Part shown: piece by piece, positions 1-6,308 of the stretch | How the letters are laid out: each line of letters opens with the position of its first letter | Numbering within the stretch: position 1 is the stretch's first letter | NCBI GenBank assembly: GCA_017543005.1 | Contig: JAFWEA010000222.1 | Coordinates: forward strand, 1 to 9,088 | Length of the DNA: 9,088 nt | Reading direction: 5' to 3' | From: Solobacterium sp. | GTDB lineage: Bacteria > Bacillota_I > Bacilli_A > Erysipelotrichales > Erysipelotrichaceae | Program-made: the position numbers and the translations under genes | The notes under the pieces: model-generated | What the model saw: the letters and a program-made list of their open reading frames with translations, nothing else | Databases searched by the model: none | Told to the model about the DNA's origin: nothing

Positions 1-139
1 CATCGCCGGACTGGCCAGCGGCTTCGGGGAAATCATCAAATCATCCCAGGAAGATGCCGCAAAGAAAACTGCACCTGCCGCCCAGGAAAAGAAAAACGTC
101 CATCAGGAACCTGATTTCCTGAAGCGGGAAATCATCTGA
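1..139 (+). CDS. C-terminal end of an unidentified gene (5' end outside window)
   Basis: An open frame runs from the left edge (first full codon at position 2) to a TGA at 137-139 and encodes the last 45 residues of a protein. The visible tail begins IAGLASGFGEIIKSS, continues through a charged Lys/Ala/Gln-rich stretch (KKTAPAAQEKKN) and ends PDFLKREII. It is treated as real because it ends just before a plus-strand terminator at 144-170 and because its codons (GCC, CTG, GAA) resemble those of the downstream genes. The Gly/Ala-rich start followed by a charged, probably disordered tail would suit the end of a membrane-associated or scaffold protein, but no family is recognised and no function is proposed. 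The minus-strand open frame over the same bases (41-271) has no supporting features. Confidence 0.6.
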   Translation, partial: IAGLASGFGEIIKSSQEDAAKKTAPAAQEKKNVHQEPDFLKREII

Positions 140-143
140 TTTC

Positions 144-170
144 AAAGAACTGCCGCGAGGCAGTTTTTTT
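144..170 (+). terminator. Rho-independent terminator of the leftmost gene
   Basis: AACTGCC (148-154) pairs perfectly with GGCAGTT (159-165) around a four-base GCGA loop. A run of T continues to 170, and the A-rich bases before the stem can pair with it and lengthen the stem. It begins 5 bases after the TGA at 137-139, so it separates that gene from the peptidase operon. Confidence 0.88.
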
Positions 171-235
171 ATTGACTGCGTCCGTAATCGTTTGCGGCCG
201 TATTTATATAACATTATCGTAATAAAATTATTATC

Positions 236-288
236 AATGCACCAACAATAGCATTTTGCATATAAATGCATAGCCGATAATGCATTAT
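236..288. promoter_or_regulatory. Cluster of TGCAT dyads upstream of the peptidase-carrier operon
   Basis: Three inverted repeats built on the same core lie here: AATGC (236-240) with GCATT (251-255), TGCAT (257-261) with ATGCA (266-270), and the perfect 12-base palindrome ATAATGCATTAT (277-288). Their centres are 18 and 19 bases apart. The region is AT-rich and lies between the upstream terminator and the start at 431, where promoter and operator sequences are expected. A similar dyad sits before the LysR gene (3127-3144), which suggests one regulator binds both. The dyads have even symmetry and are not the textbook T-N11-A LysR box. No clear -35/-10 pair could be fixed. TATAAC at 301-306 is a possible -10 with no convincing -35. 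Confidence 0.4.
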
Positions 289-355
289 TCTGCTTATATC
301 TATAACTTAAAATCTAAAAAAGGATAACTGCTGAAAAATGTTGAACTTACTCTAA

Positions 356-394
356 AAACAGAAACTGTGCAGCACAAACATACGGTTTCTGTTT
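356..394 (+). promoter_or_regulatory. Leader hairpin before the M20 gene
   Basis: AAACAGAAAC (356-365) is perfectly complementary to GTTTCTGTTT (385-394), with 19 bases between the arms. The loop contains a smaller TGTG/CACA pairing. The hairpin sits 26 bases upstream of the Shine-Dalgarno bases at 421-425. Only four T residues follow after a gap, so it does not look like a normal terminator. It may be a stabilising or attenuating leader element, or a protein-binding dyad in the DNA. Confidence 0.35.
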
Positions 395-430
395 GTCATT
401 TTGCAGGTACGTTATCCGGAAAGGAACAGT

Positions 431-1609
431 ATGCAGAAAATTATTGAAGAGTACATCGATTCCCATCGTGATGAGATCATCCAGAAATGGCGTGAACTTG
501 TCGAGATTGAAGCATTCTGGTCGGAAACAGAGTACACCAGGGAAGTAGCTGCTTATGTCAAGAAGCTCTTCGAAGATGCCGGCTGTGAATGTGAGATCGT
601 GGATCCTGACCCGTCAATCCCGACTCCGCCGGTTGTGACCGGTGTGATCGGCAAAGATCGTCCGGGAACTCCGATTCTGTTCGGCGGCCACTATGACACC
701 GTCTTCAAGCGCGGATTCCTGAAGGATCATCCGTTCCGCATTGATGAAAACGGTCACGCTTACGGCCCGGGTGTCCTGGACATGAAGGGCGGTATCGTCA
801 TCGCCGCTTATGTCATCAAGGCTCTCGAAGCCGCCGGCTACAACGAGCGTCCGATCCGCATTTCCTTCTGCGGTGACGAAGAAGGCGGCAGCAATCATGG
901 CAAGGTCGCCGATGTCCTGGCTGAATCCGGCCGCGGCTGTGAATACGCCTTCAACATGGAGACCGGTATTCCGAAGAACAATGCCATCTGCGTCGGCCGC
1001 AAGGGCGCCGCTGCCGGCAAGTTCATCGTTCACGGTGTAGCAGCCCACTCCGGCAATGCCTTCGAGGCAGGCCGCAACGCTGTCATCGAAGCCGCTCACA
1101 AGATGCTCGCAATTGATGCCCTGACCAACATGGAAACCGGCACTCACATGAATGTTGCCATGGTCAAGGGCGGTCTGGTTCCGAACCAGGTTCCGGATGT
1201 ATGTGAAGTCACCTGGATGTGCCGCTTCCGTTACAACGAGGAAATGGAAAAAACCATCAAGGCTGTCGACGAAATCCTGGCCAAGACCTACATCGAGGGA
1301 ACAACCACCGAGAATATCCAGCTCGGCGGCGGCAAGGTCTTTGAAGACACACCGGAAAACAACGCCCTGGTTGACTTCATTGACAAGATCAGCCAGCAGT
1401 ACGGTTACGGTTCCGTCGGCAGGATCTTCCTGGGCGGCGGCTCCGATGCCCCGAACTTCGCCCGCTATGGTGCCATCACCATCTGCGCCTGCGGTGTCCT
1501 GGGTGAATGGAACCACACCGACCGTGAATATGCGATCGTTGAATCCATGTTCACAAGAGCCAAGATGTGGGGCGCTGTCGTCACGCATCTGAGCGAACAC
1601 AAGCATTAA
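431..1609 (+). CDS. M20-family zinc exopeptidase/amidohydrolase (carboxypeptidase G2-like)
   Basis: This is a predicted cytoplasmic di-zinc hydrolase that cleaves a terminal amino acid or acyl group from peptides or N-acyl amino acids. The 392-residue product has the standard M20 layout: a catalytic domain split around a dimerisation (lid) domain at about residues 188-295. Visible signatures are GGHYDTV (His87 metal ligand, Asp89), GVLDMKGG (Asp117 bridging ligand), GDEEGG (Glu150 catalytic base, Glu151 ligand), NMETG (Glu177 ligand), AAHSG (His206, the conserved lid-domain His) and EWNHTDRE (His362 ligand). All metal and catalytic positions are therefore intact. There is no signal peptide. 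The start at 431 is preferred over the in-frame ATG at 401 because AAGGA (421-425) precedes it at 5 bases and family homology begins there. It is first in an operon with the carrier 34 bases downstream, which suggests the pair takes up and hydrolyses the same compound. The substrate cannot be read from the sequence. Glutamate carboxypeptidase-like activity is the closest analogy. Confidence 0.9.
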   Translation: MQKIIEEYIDSHRDEIIQKWRELVEIEAFWSETEYTREVAAYVKKLFEDAGCECEIVDPDPSIPTPPVVTGVIGKDRPGTPILFGGHYDTVFKRGFLKDHPFRIDENGHAYGPGVLDMKGGIVIAAYVIKALEAAGYNERPIRISFCGDEEGGSNHGKVADVLAESGRGCEYAFNMETGIPKNNAICVGRKGAAAGKFIVHGVAAHSGNAFEAGRNAVIEAAHKMLAIDALTNMETGTHMNVAMVKGGLVPNQVPDVCEVTWMCRFRYNEEMEKTIKAVDEILAKTYIEGTTTENIQLGGGKVFEDTPENNALVDFIDKISQQYGYGSVGRIFLGGGSDAPNFARYGAITICACGVLGEWNHTDREYAIVESMFTRAKMWGAVVTHLSEHKH

Positions 1610-1643
1610 TTGTTTCTGCATAGGAAAAAGGAGATAGAAAACT

Positions 1644-3011
1644 ATGTCAACTGCTGCAGTACCGAAGAAGAAAGGATTCAAGATTCCGCATCTTTTCTTC
1701 CTCATCCTCTTCATTCTCATTTTCATGAGTCTGATGACCTACATTATTCCGCCGGGAGCATTCGAAGACGGTGTATTCACATACCTGCCTGAGAGAACTC
1801 CGGTCAATCCGTGGAAAGCCATGATGCTGATCCTGGAAGGCATGAAGAATTCCGGTCAGATCGTCGGTCTGCTTCTGGCTGCCGGTGGTTACACCAGCGT
1901 TGTTCTTTCCACCAAGTCCATTGACAAGATGATCGACTTCGCGATCTACAAGCTGCAGGATAAGGGTATGTCCGTCCTGGTGCCGGGCGTCTTCCTGCTC
2001 TACTGCTTCATCGGCTGCTTCGCCGGTGGTGACCAGATCATCGCGATGGTCCCGATCGGACTCATGTTTGCCAAGAAGATGCGTCTTGACCCGGTCTGCG
2101 GTCTGGCTCTGGTCCTGTTTGCGTACCATATCGGCGGTCTTTCTTCCCCGAACTATGCTATGCAGCCGCAGCTGCTGATGGATGTTCCGGTTTACTCCGG
2201 CTTCGGTCCGCGTGTCATCTGCTTCGTCGTCATCTCTCTGCTGTCCCTGCCGCCGGTCCTCAGCTACTGCAAGAAGGTCGCTGCTGATCCGACAAAGTCC
2301 GTTCTGCCGGTTGAAGACTGGGTTCCGGATCTGGATACACAGACAGACGCTGTCGAAGAAAAGACAGTCAGCACTCAGGATATTCTGACAGTTGTCATCT
2401 TCCTGCTCCAGCCGATCTGCGCTCTGATCCTGGTTACAGGCATGAAGATGGGCAATGGCGCTCTTGTTGCCCTGCAGATCATCCTGGCTATCGTCATCGG
2501 TATGATCCACAAGTATGACATGGACAAGACTGGTAAGACATTTGCTCAGGGTACCGCTATGATGGCCTTCGTCGGTTACATCATCGGCTGTGCTTCCGCT
2601 ATGTCGCTGGTTATGAGCCAGGGTCAGATCATTGCCACAATCGTCAACTTCTTCTGCATCCCGCTGCGCAACCTCGGTTCCGGTCTGGCTTCTGTCGGTA
2701 TCTCCATGGTCTGCACAATCGTCAACATGATCGTCCCGTCCGCTTCCGCAAAGGCAGCGATCCTGTGCCCGATCATCAAGCCGATGTGCGAGAACCTCGG
2801 CATCTCCGCACAGATGGGTGTTCAGGCTCTGGGCTACGGCGACAAGCTGACAAACATCATCTCCCCGGTTCTGGGTACAACAGTTGCCGCTCTTGGCCTT
2901 GCCAACATTCCGTATGACAAGTGGTTCAAGTGGGTTGCTCCGAAGATTGCCTACATTGCAGTCATCTGCTGGGCTTCCCTGTATGTACTGTCCATGCTGG
3001 GCTTCGCGTGA
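1644..3011 (+). CDS. YfcC/DcuC-family membrane carrier
   Basis: The product is a 455-residue integral membrane protein that looks like a secondary carrier of the YfcC/DcuC group, whose members are thought to move dicarboxylates, amino acids or short peptides, often coupled to ions. About ten to twelve hydrophobic segments are visible, roughly 15-37, 70-90, 110-143, 150-166, 188-205, 246-266, 272-289, 303-327, 345-365, 404-419 and 431-452. A charged cytoplasmic loop (about 208-245) separates two halves. Family-like motifs are YIIPPGAFE after the first helix, AGGDQII (127-133), VPSASAKAA (364-372) and GYGDKLTNIISP (397-408). AAGGAG (1628-1633) lies 10 bases before the ATG, and the gap to the hydrolase gene is 34 bases. 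Pairing with an M20 hydrolase suggests the cargo is that enzyme's substrate, for example a peptide or acyl-amino acid. AbgT-type carriers play a similar role, but the motifs here favour YfcC. The exact substrate is unknown. Confidence 0.85.
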   Translation: MSTAAVPKKKGFKIPHLFFLILFILIFMSLMTYIIPPGAFEDGVFTYLPERTPVNPWKAMMLILEGMKNSGQIVGLLLAAGGYTSVVLSTKSIDKMIDFAIYKLQDKGMSVLVPGVFLLYCFIGCFAGGDQIIAMVPIGLMFAKKMRLDPVCGLALVLFAYHIGGLSSPNYAMQPQLLMDVPVYSGFGPRVICFVVISLLSLPPVLSYCKKVAADPTKSVLPVEDWVPDLDTQTDAVEEKTVSTQDILTVVIFLLQPICALILVTGMKMGNGALVALQIILAIVIGMIHKYDMDKTGKTFAQGTAMMAFVGYIIGCASAMSLVMSQGQIIATIVNFFCIPLRNLGSGLASVGISMVCTIVNMIVPSASAKAAILCPIIKPMCENLGISAQMGVQALGYGDKLTNIISPVLGTTVAALGLANIPYDKWFKWVAPKIAYIAVICWASLYVLSMLGFA

Positions 3012-3040
3012 TTCCTTAAGTCACAGAATCCTTTAAAACA

Positions 3041-3079
3041 AAACATATCTCCCGTCAGAAGCGGGAGATATGTTTTTTT
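3041..3079 (+). terminator. Strong rho-independent terminator of the peptidase-carrier operon
   Basis: A perfect 14-base stem, 3041-3054 with 3062-3075, closes a seven-base loop and runs into seven T residues (3073-3079). The core is ATCTCCCG/CGGGAGAT. It begins 29 bases after the carrier stop codon, so it ends the two-gene transcript before the LysR gene. Confidence 0.95.
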
Positions 3080-3126
3080 CGGTGCTTCCCGGATCTATAA
3101 CAGGAAACGCATACTAAATAAGCAAT

Positions 3127-3144
3127 ATATGCATAATTGCATAT
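3127..3144. promoter_or_regulatory. TGCAT dyad upstream of the LysR gene (candidate autoregulatory site)
   Basis: ATATGCA (3127-3133) and TGCATAT (3138-3144) form a perfect 7-base inverted repeat with a TAAT centre. A further ATGCAT lies at 3171-3176. The same core occurs in the dyads at 236-288. TTGCAT at 3137-3142 could act as a weak -35 with TAATAG (3159-3164) at a 16-base spacing, which would put the dyad over the promoter as in many autorepressing regulators. The promoter assignment is tentative. Confidence 0.4.
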
Positions 3145-3280
3145 TATCGATTATGGTTTAATAGCGATGTATGCATGAATCGTAGCGTATATTACTTATT
3201 TATTGAGCAAATCATGATAAGTGTTAAATGACTCCCCTGCCTGGCAGGATATTCACAGGCATCAGAAAGAGAGGTACAGA

Positions 3281-4189
3281 ATGGCAATTACAATATCTGA
3301 ACTGATTTACTTTCTTAAGACAGCCGAACTGCAGAATGTGACCAAAGCCGCCCAGGAACTGCATATCATGCAGCCATCCCTGAGCCGCTCCATCTCTGCC
3401 CTGGAGGATGACCTCGGGGTACAGCTGTTTGACCGGACCGGCAGAAATGTTGTCCTCAACCGCTACGGTGAGATTGTCCAGAGCTATGCCAGCCGGATCA
3501 TTAATCTGCTGAATACCATGCAGAATGAACTGAACAACGAAAAAGGCATCGGCGACAAGACCATTACGGTTTCTTTCTCCTCTGCCTCGACCCATCTGGC
3601 GGTTCTGATCAGCGACTTCAACAAGACATTCCCGGATATTCATTTTGATATCCTGCAGCACAGTCCCCGGGAACTCAACAATTACGCCAAGCAGTCTGAT
3701 CTGACGATCTTCTCCAGTTCGGTTCCCATCAGCAATGATCATACGGTCATCCTGCTGGAGGAAAACCTGCTGCTGGCTGTCCCGGAAAATGACCCGGCTG
3801 CCGGCCTGACTGATGTCCGGCTGTCTGATTTCGCCGACCATGGCTTTATTGCCATGCAGAAATGGAATGACCTGCGCACGATCACGGATTACTACTGCAA
3901 GATGGCGGACTTTGTCCCGCAGATCCTGCTGGAAAGTGACAGCCCGCACACGGTCCGGGAATTCATCAAGGCCGGTATCGGCGTTGCCTTTGTCCCGGAG
4001 ATCACCTGGAGTGAGGTCAGCGGTGAAAACATCTCCCTGAAGCGGATCCAGTCACCTTCCTGCGTCCGGTATATCTGCCTGTCCTGGAATCCGACCGGAT
4101 ATCTCTCGGCTCACGCTGCCCGGTTCCGTGACTTCCTGATCAACCACTTTGAAGAATACGCCCGCCGCGGCAAACCGAATTCCAGATAA
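3281..4189 (+). CDS. LysR-family transcriptional regulator
   Basis: The 302-residue product has the usual length and two-part layout of LysR-type regulators. An N-terminal winged helix-turn-helix spans about residues 5-62. Its recognition segment (AAQELHIMQPSLSRSISALE) and the wing motif GVQLFDRTGRNVVLN are clear. A linker helix (about 63-88) is followed by a periplasmic-binding-protein-like effector domain (about 92-295) with the conserved VREFIKAGIGVAFVPE segment. The start at 3281 is chosen because GAGG (3271-3274) precedes it by 6 bases and the family pattern begins there. The GTG at 3221 in the same frame would add 20 atypical residues. The gene has its own upstream region after a terminator. 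It probably controls the peptidase-carrier operon and itself, since TGCAT dyads occur before both. Malonate operons are also often governed by an adjacent LysR protein (MdcR), so control of the convergent decarboxylase operon is an alternative. Confidence 0.93.
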   Translation: MAITISELIYFLKTAELQNVTKAAQELHIMQPSLSRSISALEDDLGVQLFDRTGRNVVLNRYGEIVQSYASRIINLLNTMQNELNNEKGIGDKTITVSFSSASTHLAVLISDFNKTFPDIHFDILQHSPRELNNYAKQSDLTIFSSSVPISNDHTVILLEENLLLAVPENDPAAGLTDVRLSDFADHGFIAMQKWNDLRTITDYYCKMADFVPQILLESDSPHTVREFIKAGIGVAFVPEITWSEVSGENISLKRIQSPSCVRYICLSWNPTGYLSAHAARFRDFLINHFEEYARRGKPNSR

Positions 4190-4198
4190 ACGATACAG

Positions 4199-4227
4199 AC
4201 GGACAGTTCAGACTGTCCGTTTTCTTT
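4199..4227 (+). terminator. Terminator of the LysR gene
   Basis: ACGGACAGT (4199-4207) pairs perfectly with ACTGTCCGT (4212-4220) around a TCAG loop, followed by TTTCTTT. It starts 10 bases after the regulator stop codon. Confidence 0.9.
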
Positions 4228-4236
4228 AAAGCATAC

Positions 4237-4260
4237 AAAAACCGATCCATGCGGATCGGC
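4237..4260 (-). terminator. Terminator of the minus-strand decarboxylase operon
   Basis: Read on the minus strand, CCGATCC and GGATCGG (4242-4248 and 4253-4259) form a 7-base stem with a four-base loop, followed by five T residues (AAAAA at 4237-4241 on the plus strand). It lies 20 bases past the stop of the last decarboxylase gene. The T-rich bases after the stem on the plus strand mean it may also back up termination of the convergent LysR transcript. Confidence 0.85.
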
Positions 4261-4280
4261 TTTCTTTGTTTTTCGGCTGA

Positions 4281-5444
4281 TTACTTGAAGAACAGCAGCA
4301 GCATGCCGGCCGCAACTGCCGAGCCGATGACACCGGCCACATTCGGGCCCATGGCGTGCATCAGCAGGAAGTTTGCCGGATTGTACTTCTGGCCTTCCTT
4401 TTGGACAACTCTGGCTGCCATCGGTACGGCCGAAACACCGGCTGCCCCGATGAGCGGGTTGGTCTTGCCGCCGTCCAGCTTGCTCATGAGCTTGCCCAGC
4501 AGCACACCGCCGGCTGTGCCCATGGAGAAGGCAATGACACCCAGGACGATGATCTTGATGGTTTCAGCCCGCAGGAACATTTCGGCAGAAGCCTTGGCAC
4601 CGACGGTAACACCCAGGAAGATGGACACGATGTACATCAGGGAATTCTGCAGGGCATCCACCAGATGCGGTACTCTGTCGGATTCCTTGATCAGGTTGCC
4701 CAGCATGAGCATGCCGATCAGCGGTGCGGCATCCGGCAGCAGCAGGATCGTGAAGATCGTAACTACAATCGGGAAGATGATCTTTTCGGTCTTGCTGACA
4801 GGACGCAGCTGTTCCATCTTGATCTTGCGCTCTTCTTCGGTTGTCAGCAGCTTCATGATCGGCGGCTGGATGACCGGCACCAGAGCCATGTAGGAATAGG
4901 CAGCGATGGCAATCGCACCCAGCAGGTGCGGCGCCAGCTGGCTGGTCAGCAGCAGGGCTGTCGGACCGTCAGCACCGCCGATGATGCCGATGGAAGCAGC
5001 TTCCGGGCCGGTAAAGCCGAGGAAGATCGCCCCGAAGAAGGTGACGAAGATACCCAGCTGTGCCGCCGCGCCCAGCAGCAGGCTTTTCGGGTTGGCAATC
5101 AGCGGTCCGAAGTCAGTGCCGGCCCCGATGCACAGGAAGATCAGCGGCGGATAAATGCCCAGGTCCACACCCTGATACAGGTAGTAGAGCAGGCCGCCGT
5201 GTTCATCCCCGATCGCATGCTTCATCAGATCGGCAAACGGGAAGTTTACCAGCAGCATGCCGAAGGCAATCGGAATCAGCAGATACGGTTCGAACCCCTT
5301 CTTGATCGCCAGATACAGGAACAGACAGGCCAGCAGAATCATGACCAGATGGCCCGGGATCATAATCCCGAACAGTTCTGTGTCCAGAGCGAAGATCTGC
5401 GAGAAGCCGGTACTGATCCAGAAATCAATCAGTATGTCTAGCAT
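4281..5444 (-). CDS. mmdB: Sodium-pumping decarboxylase beta subunit (carboxybiotin decarboxylase, MmdB/OadB/GcdB family)
   Basis: This multi-pass membrane protein decarboxylates carboxybiotin presented by the biotin carrier and couples this to sodium export across the cytoplasmic membrane. The 387-residue length is normal for the MmdB/GcdB branch. Residues shown to matter in Klebsiella oxaloacetate decarboxylase OadB are all present at a constant offset of 44: Asp203 is Asp159 in GGADGPT, Tyr229 is Tyr185 in SYMALVPVIQPP, and Asn373, Gly377, Ser382 and Arg389 are Asn329, Gly333, Ser338 and Arg345 in NPLIGAAGVSAVPMAAR. This argues for an active ion pump. The N-terminal 25 residues are hydrophobic/amphipathic, followed by a helix at about 30-46. 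The start follows AGGAGG at 8 bases, and that site overlaps the stop of the biotin-carrier gene. It is the last gene before the operon terminator. The family is clear. The thioester substrate is set by MmdA, not by this subunit. Confidence 0.95.
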   Translation of the reverse strand: MLDILIDFWISTGFSQIFALDTELFGIMIPGHLVMILLACLFLYLAIKKGFEPYLLIPIAFGMLLVNFPFADLMKHAIGDEHGGLLYYLYQGVDLGIYPPLIFLCIGAGTDFGPLIANPKSLLLGAAAQLGIFVTFFGAIFLGFTGPEAASIGIIGGADGPTALLLTSQLAPHLLGAIAIAAYSYMALVPVIQPPIMKLLTTEEERKIKMEQLRPVSKTEKIIFPIVVTIFTILLLPDAAPLIGMLMLGNLIKESDRVPHLVDALQNSLMYIVSIFLGVTVGAKASAEMFLRAETIKIIVLGVIAFSMGTAGGVLLGKLMSKLDGGKTNPLIGAAGVSAVPMAARVVQKEGQKYNPANFLLMHAMGPNVAGVIGSAVAAGMLLLFFK

Positions 5445-5451
5445 GAGGCAT

Positions 5452-5459
5452 ACCTCCTA
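5452..5459 (-). promoter_or_regulatory. Stop codon merged with the Shine-Dalgarno of mmdB
   Basis: On the minus strand the TAG stop of the biotin-carrier gene (5459-5457) shares its AG with AGGAGGT, the ribosome-binding site of the next gene, whose ATG lies 8 bases beyond AGGAGG. A ribosome ending on mmdC is already positioned to start on mmdB, which suggests translational coupling. Confidence 0.8.
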
Positions 5460-5930
5460 TCGCAGCGAAACGAGCAGGTCACCCGCAGCCACTGTCTGGC
5501 CCTTGCTGACGGAAACAGATGCGACTGTGCCGTCGGACGGAGCGACGATTTCATTCTCCATCTTCATGGCTTCGATAATTACCAGAGTCTGACCGGACTT
5601 GACGGTATCACCGGCTGCGACATTCACTGCCAGGATAGTGCCCTGCAGCGGTGCAGTCACATCGCCGGCACCTGCCGGAGCAGCCGCCTTGGCCGGCGCA
5701 GCCGCAACCGGGGCAGCGACCGGAGCCGGAGCCACCGGGGCCACCGGAGCGGGAGCCGGAGCCGGACCGGCACCGGACTTGACGAATCTGGTCGGAGCCT
5801 GGCCCTGGTCATAGACCGGAGCTGCGACTCTTTCCATCGGTGCTTCAATACTGCCGGTAACGGTACCGAGTTCTTCTACTTCAACTTCGTGTGTCTTTCC
5901 ATCAACAACAATGCGGAATTTCTTAATCAT
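5457..5930 (-). CDS. mmdC: Biotin carboxyl carrier subunit (MmdC/gamma-like)
   Basis: This soluble carrier holds the covalently attached biotin that shuttles CO2 from the carboxyltransferase to the membrane decarboxylase. The 157-residue product has a short N-terminal domain (about 1-50, MIKKFRIVVDGKTHEVEVEE) that probably docks to partners, a very Ala/Pro-rich flexible linker (about 55-88), and a biotinyl domain (about 89-157). The biotinylation motif EAMKM is intact with the target Lys123, placed 34 residues from the C-terminus as in the family. The domain ends with the usual VAAGDLLVSL half of the beta barrel. It lies 15 bases after mmdD, with GAGAGGA as the ribosome-binding site, and overlaps the mmdB ribosome-binding site. 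A biotin ligase must act from elsewhere, because none is encoded here. Confidence 0.96.
   Translation of the reverse strand: MIKKFRIVVDGKTHEVEVEELGTVTGSIEAPMERVAAPVYDQGQAPTRFVKSGAGPAPAPAPVAPVAPAPVAAPVAAAPAKAAAPAGAGDVTAPLQGTILAVNVAAGDTVKSGQTLVIIEAMKMENEIVAPSDGTVASVSVSKGQTVAAGDLLVSLR
5667..5768 (-). repeat. Low-complexity Ala/Pro linker-coding repeat in mmdC
   Basis: Residues 55-88 of the biotin carrier are almost only Ala, Pro, Val and Gly in short AP/APV/AAP repeats. The DNA is a matching run of GCC/GCT/CCG-type codons. Such linkers give the biotin arm freedom to move between active sites. Length variation by slippage between strains would be expected. Confidence 0.75.
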
Positions 5931-5945
5931 CTTTCTATCCTCTCT

Positions 5946-6296
5946 TTACTGCAGTGAATTTGTTCTTGAAATACGGCTCCAGTCAGACTCGCCGCTGACC
6001 GGACGGATACTGCGGACAACGAACTGACTCGAGTTCTTGCCCAGATATGCTGCTACGGCAGCCGTGATGGCCGCGGTGATTTCCCCGCTGTCTTCAGCCG
6101 GCACAGCGGCCGGTTCCGGTTCCGGGGCAGCCGCTGCGGCGATGGCCTGGACCGGGGAAGCAGCCTTCTTCCGGTTCAGCAGCTTTGCTGTCAGGCCAAT
6201 CAGAAATGATATTGACAGCAGCACCAGGAAGACAACGGTGATCGAAAACAGACACACGATGACTGCCTGGTACAATGTTACCTGATCTCCAAACAT
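5946..6296 (-). CDS. mmdD: OadG/MmdD-type small membrane subunit
   Basis: The 116-residue product anchors and assembles the decarboxylase complex on the membrane. It has one long hydrophobic helix (about 9-36) followed by NRKK, which favours a cytoplasmic C-terminal side. An Ala/Pro/Glu-rich linker (about 45-68), a short Ala-rich helix (about 72-85) and a conserved tail follow. The tail carries FVVRSIRPV (92-100) and Trp106 with the nearby arginines, as in OadG/MmdD tails that contact the carboxyltransferase. The length fits the family. The start codon lies 9 bases after the mmdA stop, and the ribosome-binding site AAGGAG overlaps that stop. Its position between the carboxyltransferase and the biotin carrier is the usual one. 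The small extra MmdE subunit known from Veillonella is not present. Confidence 0.88.
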   Translation of the reverse strand: MFGDQVTLYQAVIVCLFSITVVFLVLLSISFLIGLTAKLLNRKKAASPVQAIAAAAAPEPEPAAVPAEDSGEITAAITAAVAAYLGKNSSQFVVRSIRPVSGESDWSRISRTNSLQ

Positions 6297-6301
6297 GAGC
6301 G

Positions 6302-6308
6302 CTCCTTA
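6302..6308 (-). promoter_or_regulatory. Stop codon merged with the Shine-Dalgarno of mmdD
   Basis: The TAA stop of mmdA (6308-6306) forms the first bases of TAAGGAG, the ribosome-binding site of mmdD, whose ATG starts 5 bases later. This is the tightest junction in the operon and suggests coupled translation of the soluble and membrane subunits. Confidence 0.8.

Noticed and set aside
401..430. Upstream ATG at 401 as the start of the M20 gene
   Set aside because: It adds ten residues outside the family pattern and lacks a good ribosome-binding site, while the ATG at 431 has AAGGA at normal distance.
614..1726. A 370-codon minus-strand open frame opposite the M20 gene
   Set aside because: It lies over a complete M20 enzyme with intact catalytic motifs, and its own translation shows no recognisable domain. 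It is a composition shadow.
1647..2510. A 287-codon minus-strand open frame opposite the carrier gene
   Set aside because: The translation is His/Asp/Gln-rich without domains, the usual antisense image of hydrophobic helices.
3221..3280. GTG at 3221 as the start of the LysR gene
   Set aside because: The extra 20 residues do not resemble a LysR N-terminus, and the ATG at 3281 has a GAGG ribosome-binding site 6 bases upstream.
3012..3280. A possible small gene or RNA gene between the carrier and LysR genes
   Set aside because: Apart from the terminator and dyads, no open frame with a ribosome-binding site or stable RNA fold was seen.
4356..5441. A 361-codon plus-strand open frame opposite mmdB
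   Set aside because: Its product is Gln/Asp/Arg-rich, as expected from reading antisense to a membrane protein gene. The beta subunit on the minus strand is unambiguous.
5667..5768. GC-rich repeats as a CRISPR or other DNA repeat array
   Set aside because: The repetition is explained by the Ala/Pro linker of the biotin carrier. There are no regular repeat-spacer units.
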